A stretch of DNA of 64,000 nt from Gymnothorax reevesii (lineage: Eukaryota > Chordata > Actinopteri > Anguilliformes > Muraenidae), in contig CM056584.1 of assembly GCA_029721435.1 (NCBI GenBank), positions 7,088,395 through 7,152,394 of the forward strand, given 5' to 3'. Positions 1-10,002 of the stretch are shown piece after piece. The position numbers and the translations under genes were made by a program. Each line of letters opens with the position of its first letter. Position 1 is the first letter of the stretch. The notes beneath the pieces are model-generated. The model was given only the letters and a program-made list of their open reading frames with translations, was not told where the DNA came from and ran no database searches.

Positions 1-161
1 TACTGTACGTGTCCTCTATGATGGGAATATGGGATCAGATGGCATTTCAGCTTAACCCTGTTTGTGTAAAATGGAAATTGAGTGATGGTAATGTTTGAAT
101 ACTAATGCTAACATGCTAATGCTAGCGATCTAATGTGAGTGCTAATATCTGGTCATTTTCA
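1..161 (+). repeat. Representative monomer, 'GGG-type' head
   Basis: First complete monomer. In order it carries TACTGTACGTGTCC, CTATGATGGGAATATGGG, ATCAGATGGCATTTCAGC, TTAACCCTG, TGTAAAATGGAAATTGAG, the 14-bp sub-repeat tail, then TGTGAGTGCTAATATCTGG and TCATTTTCA. The bases after CTATGATG split the array into two head types; here they are GGGAATATGGG (elsewhere GGGAGTATGGG, GGGAGTATTGG, GGGGGTATGGG or GGGAGTATGAG). This type is interspersed with the TTAATAGGAG type without strict alternation, so the array is not a simple dimer repeat. The same subtype recurs near 1611, 4672, 5623 and 14371. Confidence 0.9.
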
Positions 162-166
162 TACTA

Positions 167-172
167 CACGTG
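167..172. promoter_or_regulatory. CACGTG palindrome (E-box-like), one of many
   Basis: CACGTG arises in monomers beginning TACTACACGTG in place of TACTGTACGTG. CACGTG is the core site of many bHLH-type factors in animals and plants. Here it is one recurring sequence variant of a satellite; there is no promoter or gene near it, so a regulatory role is not supported beyond the motif. Confidence 0.25.
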
Positions 173-243
173 TCCTCTATGATGTTAATAGGAGTTCAGA
201 TGGCATTTCAGCTTAACCCTGCTTGTGTACAATGGAAATTTAG

Positions 244-299
244 TGACGTTAATGTTTGAATGCTAATGCTAACATGCTAATGCTAGCGCTCTAATGTGA
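244..299 (+). repeat. 14-bp sub-repeat block inside a monomer (four units)
   Basis: The tail of the monomer divides into four consecutive 14-bp units: 244-257 (TGACGTTAATGTTT), 258-271 (GAATGCTAATGCTA), 272-285 (ACATGCTAATGCTA) and 286-299 (GCGCTCTAATGTGA). The two middle units differ only in their first two bases. The outer two are diverged relatives sharing the central TAATG. Every full-length monomer has this layout. It explains the 147-, 161- and 175-bp monomer lengths as three, four or five units, so the monomer probably grew partly from a 14-bp (8+6) minisatellite. Confidence 0.85.
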
Positions 300-644
300 G
301 TGCTAATATGTGGTCATTTTCATACTGTACGTGTCCTCTATGATGGGAATATGGGATCAGATGGCTTTTCAGCTTAACCCTGTTTGTGTAAAATGGAAAT
401 TGAGTGACGTTAATGTTTAAATGCTAATGCTAACATGCTAATGCTAGCGATCTAATGTGAGTGCTAATATCTGGTCATTTTCATACTGTACGTGTCCTCT
501 ATGATGTTAATAGGAGATCAGATGGCATTTCAGCTTAACCCTGCTTGTGTTAAATGGAAATTTAGTGACATTAATGTTTGAATGCTAATGCTAACATGCT
601 AATGCTAGCGATCTAATGTGAGTGCTAATATCTGGTCATTTCCA

Positions 645-2093
645 TACTATACGTGTCCTCTATGATGTTAATAGGAGATCAGATGGCATTTCAGCTTAAC
701 ACTTCTTGTGTAAAATGGAAATTGAGTGACATAAATGTTTTAATGCTAATGCTAACATGCTAATGCTAGCGATCTAATGTGAGTGCTAATATCTGGTCAT
801 TTTCATACTGTACGTGTCCTCTATGATGGGAGTATGGGATCAGATGGCATTTCAGCTTAACCCTGCTTGTGTAAAATGGAAATTGAGTGACATTAATGTT
901 TTAATACTAATGCTAACATGCTAATGCTAGCGATCTAATGTGAGTGCTAATATCTGGTCATTTTTATACTGTACGTGTCCTCTATGATGGGAGTATTGGA
1001 TCAGATGGCATTTCAGCTTAACCCTGCTTGTGTGAAATAGAAATTGAGTGACGTTAATGTTTGAATGCTAATGTTAACATGCTAAAGCTAGCGATCTAAT
1101 GTGAGTGCTAATACCTGGTCATTTTCATGCTGTACATGTCCTCTATGATGGGAGTATGAGATCAGATGGCTTTTCAGCTTAACCCTGCTTGTGTAAAATG
1201 GAAATTGAGTGACGTTAATGTTTGAATGCTAATGGTAACATGCTAATGCTGGCGATCTAATGTGAGTTCTAATATCTGGTCATTTTCATGCTATACGTGT
1301 CCTCTATGATGTTAATAGGAGATCAGATGGCATTTCAGCTTAACCCTGATTGTGTACAATGGAAATTTAGCGACGTTAATGTTTGAATGCTAATGCTAAC
1401 ATGCTAATGCTAGCGATCTAATGTGAGTGCTAATATCTGGTCATTTTCATACTACACGTGTCCTTTATGATGTTAATAGGAGTTTAGATGGCATTTCAGC
1501 TTAACCCTTCTTGTTTAAAATGGAAATTGAGTGATGTTAATGTTCAAATGCTAATGCTAACATGCTATTGCTAGCGCTCTAATGTGAGTGCTAATATGTG
1601 GTCATTTTCATACTGTACGTGTCCTCTATGATGGGAATATGGGATCAGATGGCATTTCAGCTTAACCCTGTTTGTGTAAAATGGAAATCGAGTGATGGTA
1701 ATGTTTGAATACTAATGCTAACATGCTAATGCTAGCGATCCAATGTGAGTGCTTATATCTGGTCATTTTCATACTATACGTGTCCTCTATGATGTTAATC
1801 GGAGATCAGATGGCATTTCAGCTTAACCCTTCTTGTATAATAAAAAAATTGAGTAATGTTAATGTTTAAATGCTAATGCTAACATGCTAATGCTAGCGAT
1901 CTAATGTGAGTTCTAATATCTGTTCATTTTCATACTATACGTGTCCTCTATGATGTAAATAGGAGATCAGATGACATTTCAGCATAACCCTGTTTGTGTA
2001 AAATGGAAATTGAGTGACGTTAATGTTTAAATGCTAATGCTAACATGCTTATATTAGCGATTTAATGTGAGTGCTAATATCTGGTCATTTTCA
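645..2093 (+). repeat. Left copy of a 9/10-monomer duplication
   Basis: Nine monomers (1,449 bp). They match 3544-5153 at an offset of 2,899 bp at the start and 3,060 bp at the end. Shared rare variants include GACATAAATGTTTTAATG, TGTGAAATAGAAATTG, GCTAAAGCTAGCG and TGCTTATATTAGCG (TGCTTATATAAGCG in the right copy). Confidence 0.75.
1842..1848 (+). repeat. A-tract monomer class (example A7 run)
   Basis: In one monomer class the usual TGTAAAATGGAAATTGAG is replaced by TATAATAAAAAAATTGAG, giving a run of seven A residues, followed by TAATGT instead of TGACGT. Total monomer length stays at 161 bp. The run is six A in some copies (near 23500, 25110, 29160, 30930, 33980, 34310, 35750, 39310) and eight near 2810, which accounts for many of the 1-bp length changes. 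The class recurs many times in every HOR block. A-tracts are known to bend DNA; any nucleosome effect here is inference. Confidence 0.8.
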
Positions 2094-3543
2094 TACTGTA
2101 CGTGTCCTCTATCATGTTAATAGGAGATCAGATGGCATTTCAGCTTAACCCTTCTTGTATAATAAAAAAATTGAGTAATGTAAACGTTTAAATGCTAATG
2201 CTAACATGCTAATGCTAGCGATCTAATGTCAGTTCTAATATCTGGTCATTTCCATACTCTTCGTGTCCTCTATGATGTTAATAGGAGATCAGATGGCATT
2301 TCAGCTTAACCCTTCTTGTGTAAAATGGAAATTGAGTGACGTTAATGTTTGAATGCTAATGCTAACATGCTAATGCTAGCGCTCTAATGTGAGTGCTAAT
2401 ATGTGGTCATTTTCATACTGTACGTGTCCTCTATGATGGGAATATGGGATCAGATGGCATTTCAGCTTAACCCTGTTTGTGTAAAATGGAAATTGAGTGA
2501 CGTAAATGTTTAAATGCTAATGCTAACATGCTAATGCTAGCGATCTAATGTGAGTGCTAATATCTGGTCATTTTCATACTGTACGTGTCCTGTATGATGT
2601 TAATAGGAGATCAGATGGCATTTCAGCTTAACCCTGCTTGTGTTAAATGGAAATTTAGTGACGTTAATGTTTGAATGCTAATGCTAACATGCTAATGCTA
2701 GCGATCTAATGTGAGTGCTAATATCTGGTCATTTCCATACTATACGTGTCCTCTATGATGTTAATAGGAGATCAGATGGCATTTCAGCTTAACCCTTCTT
2801 GTATAATAAAAAAAATTGAGTAATGTAAATGTTTAAATGCTAATGCTAACATGCTAATGCTAGCGATCTAATGTGAGTTCTAATATCTGGTCATTTTCAT
2901 AATATACGTGTCCTCTATGATGTTAATAGGAGATCAGATGGCATTTCAGCTTAACACTTCTTGTTTAAAATGGAAATTGAGTGATGTTAATGTTTAAATG
3001 CTAATGCTAACATGCTAATGCTAGCGCTCTAATGTGAGTGCTAATATGTGGTCATTTTCATACTACACGTGTCCTCTATGATATTAATAGGAGTTCAGAT
3101 GGCATTTCAGCTTAACCCTTCTTGTTTAAAATGGAAATTGAGTGATGTTAATGTTTAAATGCTAATGCTAACATGCTAATGCTAGCGCTCTAATGTGAGT
3201 GCTAATATGTGGTCATTTTCATACTGTACGTGTCTTCTATGATGGGAATATGGGATCAGATGGCATTTCAGCTTAACCCTGTTTGTGTAAAATGGAAATT
3301 GAGTGACGTTAATGTTTAAATGGTAATGCTAACATGCTAATGCTAGCGATCTAATTTGAGTGCTAATATCTGGTCATTTTCATACTGTACGTGTCCTTTA
3401 TGATGTTAATAGGAGATCAGATGGCATTTCAGCTTAACCCTGCTTGTGTAAAATGGAAATTTAGTGACGTTAATGTTTGAATGCTAATGGTAACATGCTA
3501 ATGCTAGCGATCTAATGTGAGTTCTAATATCTGGTCATTTTCA

Positions 3544-5153
3544 TACTATACGTGTCCTCTATGATGTTAATAGGAGATCAGATGGCATTTCAGCTTAACA
3601 CTTCTTGTGTAAAATGGAAATTGAGTGACATAAATGTTTTAATGCTAATGCTAACATGCTAATGCTAGCGATCTAATGTGAGTGCTAATATCTGGTCATT
3701 TTCATACTGTACGTGTCCTCTATGATGGGAGTATGGGATCAGATGGCATTTCAGCTTAACCCTGCTTGTGTAAAATGGAAATTGAGTGACATTAATGTTT
3801 TAATACTAATGCTAACATGCTAATGCTAGCGATCTAATGTGAGTGCTAATATCTGGTCATTTTTATACTGTACGTGTCCTCTATGATGGGAGTATTGGAT
3901 CAGATGGCATTTCAGCTTAACCCTGCTTGTGTGAAATAGAAATTGAGTGACGTTAATGTTTGAATGCTAATGTTAACATGCTAAAGCTAGCGATCTAATG
4001 TGAGTGCTAATACCTGGTCATTTTCATGCTGTACATGTCCTCTATGATGGGAGTATGAGATCAGATGGCTTTTCAGCTTAACCCTGCTTGTGTAAAATGG
4101 AAATTGAGTGACGTTAATGTTTGAATGCTAATGGTAACATGCTAATGCTGGCGATCTAATGTGAGTTCTAACATCTGGTCATTTTCATGCTATACGTGTC
4201 CTCTATGATGTTAATAGGAGATCAGATGGCATTTCAGCTTAACCCTGATTGTGTACAATGGAAATGTAGCGACGTTAATGTTTGAATGCTAATGCTAACA
4301 TGCTAATGCTAGCGATCTAATGTGAGTGCTAATATCTGGTCATTTTCATACTACACGTGTCCTTTATGATGTTAATAGGAGATCAGATGGCATTTCAGCT
4401 TAACCCTGATTGTGTACAATGGAAATTTAGCGACGTTAATGTTTGAATGCTAATGCTAACATGCTAATGCTAGCGATCTAATGTGAGTGCTAATATCTGG
4501 TCATTTTCATACTACACGTGTCCTCTATGATATTAATAGGAGTTCAGATGGCATTTCAGCTTAACCCTTCTTGTTTAAAATGGAAATTGAGTGATGTTCA
4601 TGTTTAAATGCTAATGCTAACATGCTATTGCTAGCGCTCTAATGTGAGTGCTAATATGTGGTCATTTTCATACTGTACGTGTCCTCTATGATGGGAATAT
4701 GGGATCAGATGGCATTTCAGCTTAACCTTGTTTGTGTAAAATGGAAATTGAGTGATGGTAATGTTTGAATACTAATGCTAACATGCTAATGCTAGCGATC
4801 TAATGTGAGTGCTTATATCTGGTCATTTTCATACTATACGTGTCCTCTATGATGTTAATAGGAGATCAGATGGCATTTCAGCTTAACCCTTCTTGTATAA
4901 TAAAAAAATTGAGTAATGTTAATGTTTAAATGCTAATGCTAACATGCTAATGCTAGCGATCTAATGTGAGTTCTAATATCTGTTCATTTTCATACTATAC
5001 GTGTCCTCTATGATGTAAATAGGAGATCAGATGACATTTCAGCATAACCCTGTTTGTGTAAAATGGAAATTGAGCGACGTTAATGTTTAAATGCTAATGC
5101 TAACATGCTTATATAAGCGATTTAATGTGAGTGCTAATATCTGGTCATTTTCA
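3544..5153 (+). repeat. Right copy of a 9/10-monomer duplication
   Basis: Ten monomers (1,610 bp). It is one monomer longer than the left copy because the TGATTGTGTACAATGG monomer occurs twice in a row (near 4240 and 4400); one of these has GAAATGTAGCG as a private change. The run 3061 to about 5050 also matches 8226 to about 10000 at an offset of 5,165 bp. Confidence 0.75.
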
Positions 5154-5300
5154 TACTGTACGTGTCCTCTATGATGGGGGTATGGGATCAGATGGCATTT
5201 CAGCTTAACCCTGCTTGTGTAAAATGGGAATTGAGTAATGCTAATGCTAACATGCTGATGCTAGCGCTCTAATGTGAGTGCTAATATCTGGTCATTTTCA
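5154..5300 (+). repeat. 147-bp monomer without a 175-bp partner
   Basis: This monomer has three 14-bp units instead of four: the tail goes straight from GAGTAATGCTAATGCTA into ACATGCTGATGCTA. It is the first of twelve such monomers. It is the only one not directly preceded by a 175-bp monomer; a normal 161-bp monomer with TGCTTATATAAGCG lies to its left. The pairing seen elsewhere was therefore either lost here by recombination at 5.15 kb or had not yet formed in this copy. Confidence 0.85.
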
Positions 5301-6916
5301 TACTGTACGTGTCCTCTATGATGGGAATATGGGATCAGATGGCATTTCAGCTTTACCCTTCTTGTATAATAAAAAAATTGAGTAATGTTAATGTTTAAAT
5401 GCTAATGCTAACATGCTAATGCTAGCAATCTAATGTAAGTTCTAATATCTGGTCATTTTCATACTATACGTGTCCTCTATGATGTTAATAGGAGATCAGA
5501 TGACATTTCAGCTTAACCCTTCTTGTTTAAAATGGAAATTGAGTGATGTTAATGTTTTAATGCTAATGCTAACATGCTAATGCTAGCGCTCTAATGTGAG
5601 TGCTAATATGTGGTCATTTTCATACTGTACGTGTCCTCTATGATGGGAATATGGGATCAGATGGCATTTCAGCTTAACCCTGTTTGTGTAAAATGGAAAT
5701 TGAGTGATGGTAATGTTTGAATACTAATGCTAACATGCTAATGCTAGCGATCTAATGTGAGTGCTAATATCTGGTCATTTTCATACTACACGTGTCCTCT
5801 ATGATGTTAATAGGAGTTCAGATGGCATTTCAGCTTAACCCTGCTTGTGTACAATGGAAATTTAGTGACGTTAATGTTTGAATGCTAATGCTAACATGCT
5901 AATGCTAGCGCTCTAATGTGAGTGCTAATATGTGGTCATTTTCATACTGTACGTGTCCTCTATGATGGGAATATGGGATCAGATGGCATTTCAGCTTAAC
6001 CCTGTTTGTGTAAAATGGAAATTGAGTGACGTTAATGTTTAAATGCTAATGCTAACATGCTTATGCTAGCGATCTAATGTGAGTGCTAATATCTGGTCAT
6101 TTTCATACTGTACGTGTCCTCTATGATGTTAATAGGAGATCAGATGGCATTTCAGCTTAACCCTGCTTGTGTTAAATGGAAATTTAGTGACGTTAATGTT
6201 TGAATGCTAATGCTAACATGCTAATGCTAGCGATCTAATGTGAGTGCTAATATCTGGTCATTTCCATACTATACGTGTCCTCTATGATGTTAATAGGAGA
6301 TCAGATGGCATTTCAGCTTAACCCTTCTTGTATAATAAAAAAATTGAGTAATGTAAATGTTTAAATGCTAATGCTAACATGCTAATGCTAGCGATCTAAT
6401 GTGAGTTCTAATATCTGGTCATTTTCATAATATACGTGTCCTCTATGATGTTAATAGGAGATCAGATGGCATTTCAGCTTAACACTTCTTGTGTAAAATG
6501 GAAATTGAGTGACATAAATGTTTTAATGCTAATGCTAACATGCTAATGCTAGCGCTCTAATGTGAGTGCTAATACCTGGTTATTTTCATACTGTACATGT
6601 CCTCTATGATGGGAGTATGAGATCAGATGGCTTTTCAGATTAAACCTGCTTGTGTAAAATGGAAATTGAGTGACGTTAATGTTTGAATGCTAATGGTAAC
6701 ATGCTAATGCTGGCGATCTAATATGAGTTCTAATATCTGGTCATTTTCATACCATACGTGTCCTCTATGATGTTAATAGGAGATCAGATGGCATTTAAGC
6801 TTAACTCTTCTTTTGTTAAATGGAAATTGAGTGACATTAATGTTTTAATACTAATGCTAGCATGCTAATGCTGGCGATCTAATGTGAGTGCTAATATCTG
6901 GTCATTTTCATACTGT

Positions 6917-9900
6917 ACGTGTCCTCTATGATGGGAGTATGGGATCAGATGGCATTTCAGCTTAACCCTGCTTGTGTAAAATGGAAATTGAGTGACGTTA
7001 ATGTTTGAATACTTATGCTAACATGCTAATGCTAGCAATCTAATGTGAGTGCTAATATCTGGTCATTTTCATGCTGTACGTGTCTTCTATGATGGGAGTA
7101 TGGGATCAGATGGCATTTCAGCTTAACCCTGCTTGTGTAAAATAGAAATTGAGTGACGTTAATGTTTGTATGCTAATGCTAACATGCTAATGCTAGCGAT
7201 CTAATGTGAGTGCTAATATCTGGTCATTTTCATACTGTAAGTGTCCTCTATGATGTTAGTATGAGATCAGATGGCATTTCTCCTTCACCCTTCTTGTATT
7301 ATGAGCAAATTGAGTAATGTTAATGTTTCAATGCTAATGCTAACATGCTGATGCTAACATGCTAATGCTAGCGATCTAATGTGAGTGCTAATATCTGGTC
7401 ATTTTCATACTTTACGTGTCCACTATGATGTTAATTGGAGATCAGATGGCATTTCAGCTTAACCCTTCTTGTATAATAAAAAAATTGAGTAAAGTTAATG
7501 TTTAAATGCTAATGCTAACATGCTAATGCTAGCGATCTAATGTGAGTGCTAATATCTGGTCATTTTCATACTGTAAGTGTCCTCTATGATGTTAGTATGA
7601 GATCAGATGGCATTTCTCCTTCACCCTTCTTGTATTATAAGCAAATTGAGTAATGTTAATGTTTCAATGCTAATGCTAACATGCTGATGCAAACATGCTA
7701 ATGCTAGCAATCTAATGTGAGTGCTAATACCTGGTCATTTCATACTGTACATGTCTTCTATGATGGGAGTATGGGATCAGATGGCATTTCAGCTTAACCT
7801 TGCTTGTGTAAAATGGAAATTGAGTGACGTTAATGTTTGAATGCTAATGCTAACATGCTAATGCTAGTGATCTAATGTGAGTGCTAATAGCTGGTCATTT
7901 TCATACTGTACATGTCCTCTATGATGGGAGTATGAGATCAGATGGCTTTTCAGCTTGTCCCTGCTTGTGTAAAATGGAAATTGAGTGACGTTAATGTTTG
8001 AATGCTAATGCTAACATGCTAATGCTAGCAATTTAATGTGAGTTCTAATATCTGGTCATTTTCATACCATACGTTTCCTCTATGATGTAAATAGGAGATC
8101 AGATGGCATTTCAGCTTAACCCTGCTTGTGTACAATGGAAATTTAGTGACGTTAATGTTTGAATGCTAATGCTAACATGCTAATGCTAGCGATCTAATGT
8201 GAGTGCTAATATCTGGTCATTTTCATACTACACGTGTCCTCTATGATATTAATAGGAGTTCAGATGGCATTTCAGCTTAACCCTTCTTGTTTAAAATGGA
8301 AATTGAGTGATGTTAATGTTTAAATGCTAATGCTAACATGCTAATGCTAGCGCTCTAATGTGAGTGCTAATATGTGGTCATTTTCATACTGTACGTGTCT
8401 TCTATGATGGGAATATGGGATCAGATGGCATTTCAGCTTAACCCTGTTTGTGTAAAATGGAAATTGAGTGACGTTAATGTTTAAATGCTAATGCTAACAT
8501 GCTAATGCTAGCGATCTAATTTGAGTGCTAATATCTGGTCATTTTCATACTGTACGTGTCCTTTATGATGTTAATAGGAGATCAGATGGCATTTCAGCTT
8601 AACCCTGCTTGTGTAAATTGGAAATTGAGTGACGTTAATGTTTGAATGCTAATGCTAACATGCTAATGCTAGCGATCTAATGTGAGTTCTAATATCTGGT
8701 CATTTTCATACTATACGTGTCCTCTATGATGTTAATAGGAGATCAGATGGCATTTCAGCTTAACACTTCTTGTGTAAAATGGAAATTGAGTGACATAAAT
8801 GTTTTAATGCTAATGCTAACATGCTAATGCTAGCGATCTAATGTGAGTGCTAATATCTGGTCATTTTCATACTGTACGTGTCCTCTATGATGGGAGTATG
8901 GGATCAGATGGCATTTCAGCTTAACCCTGCTTGTGTAAAATGGAAATTGAGTGACATTAATGTTTTAATACTAATGCTAACATGCTACTGCTAGCGATCT
9001 AATGTGAGTGCTAATATCTGGTCATTTTTATACTGTACGTGTCCTCTATGATGGGAGTATTGGATCAGATGGCATTTCAGCTTAACCCTGCTTGTGTAAA
9101 ATGGAAATTGAGTGACGTTAATGTTTGAATGCTAATGTTAACATGCTAATGCTAGCGATCTAATGTGAGTGCTAATACCTGGTCATTTTCATGCTGTACA
9201 TGTCCTCTATGATGGGAGTATGAGATCAGATGGCTTTTCAGCTTAACCCTGCTTGTGTAAAATGGAAATTGAGTGACGTTAATGTTTGAATGCTAATGGT
9301 AACATGCTAATGCTGGCGATCTAATGTGAGTTCTAATATCTGGTCATTTTCATGCTATACGTGTCCTCTATGATGTTAATAGGAGATCAGATGGCATTTC
9401 AGCTTAACCCTGATTGTGTACAATGGAAATTTAGCGACGTTAATGTTTGAATGCTAATGCTAACATGCTAATGCTAGCGATCTAATGTGAGTGCTAATAT
9501 CTGGTCATTTTCATACTACACGTGTCCTTTATGATGTTAATAGGAGATCAGATGGCATTTCAGCTTAACCCTTCTTGTTTAAAATGGAAATTGAGTGATG
9601 TTAATGTTTAAATGCTAATGCTAACATGCTATTGCTAGCACTCTAATGTGAGTGCTAATATGTGGTCATTTTCATACTGTACGTGTCCTCTATGATGGGA
9701 ATATGGGATCAGATGGCATTTCAGCTTAACCCTGTTTGTGTAAAATGGAAATTGAGTGATGGTAATGTTTGAATACTAATGCTAACATGCTAATGCTAGC
9801 GATCTAATGTGAGTGCTTATATCTGGTCATTTTCATACTATACGTGTCCTCTATGATGTTAATAGGAGATCAGATGGCATTTTAGCTTAACCCTTCTTGT

Positions 9901-10002
9901 ATAATAAAAAAATTGAGTAATGTTAATGTTTAAATGCTAATGCTAACATGCTAATGCTAGCGATCTAATGTGAGTTCTAATATCTGTTCATTTTCATACT
10001 AT
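6917..10002 (+). repeat. 3,086-bp tandem duplication, copy 1
   Basis: The rare variant TTTGAATACTTATGC at about 7003 recurs 3,086 bp later, as do both 175-bp monomers (7281 to 10367; 7617 to 10703), the TCATTTCATACTG one-base deletion (7741 to 10827) and GTCTTCTATG (tact 8387 to 11473). Copy 1 contains a monomer near 8850-9010, with GCTACTGCTAGCG, that is missing from copy 2. Confidence 0.85.
7233..7407 (+). repeat. 175-bp 'S' monomer (first of 36)
   Basis: This is the most diverged monomer class. It starts TACTGTAAGTGTCC, has TTAGTATGAG after CTATGATG, and replaces TTTCAGCTTAACCC with TTTCTCCTTCACCC, followed by TTGTATTATGAGCAAATTGAG-type sequence. The tail holds five 14-bp units; the extra one is ACATGCTGATGCTA, so the length is 161+14. 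I count 36 copies by the TCCTTCACCC motif, from 7281 to 62504. Three subtypes are visible: TATGAGC followed by a TTAATTGGAG monomer; TATAAGC followed by TACATGTCTTC and CTTAACCTTGC; and GTCAGTATGAG with CTGATTCTAAC, followed by the 147-bp monomer. Confidence 0.88.

Larger units (their letters stand above)
162..322 (+). repeat. Representative monomer, 'TTAATAGG-type' head with CACGTG
   Basis: Second monomer, exactly 161 bp. The head reads CTATGATGTTAATAGGAG in place of the GGG form, and the start is TACTACACGTG, which creates a palindromic CACGTG at 167-172. The middle reads TGTACAATGGAAATTTAG. TACTACACGTG monomers recur through the left and middle of the window (for example 3060s, 8220s, 16800s, 22130s, 23750s, 27477, 28760s, 32305 and 33590s, last near 39075). 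I found none to the right of that point. Confidence 0.88.
1..5153 (+). repeat. HOR block 0 (partial), 32 monomers
   Basis: Thirty-two monomers from the window edge to the first 147-bp monomer; the length equals 32 x 161 + 1, the extra base being an eight-A tract near 2810. It contains no 175-bp monomer, unlike every later block except that its right neighbour starts with an unpaired short monomer. It is made of left-domain monomers and holds an internal repeat of a nine- or ten-monomer run (645-2093 and 3544-5153). Confidence 0.75.

Noticed and set aside
1..322. Simple dimeric (322-bp) repeat of GGG-type and TTAATAGG-type monomers
   Set aside because: The two types alternate only for the first few monomers; runs of two or three of the same type follow (for example three GGG-type from 806), so the true higher-order unit is much longer.
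1830..1850. TATAATAAAA as a bacterial -10 box, or AATAAA as a poly(A) signal
   Set aside because: It belongs to the A-tract monomer class and recurs many times without any gene; nothing suggests transcription ends or starts here.
2259..2275. Possible CENP-B box in the CTCTTCGTGTCC monomer variant
   Set aside because: Only the TTCG part fits the TTCGnnnnAnnCGGG pattern; the required A and CGGG are missing. Other monomers lack even TTCG.
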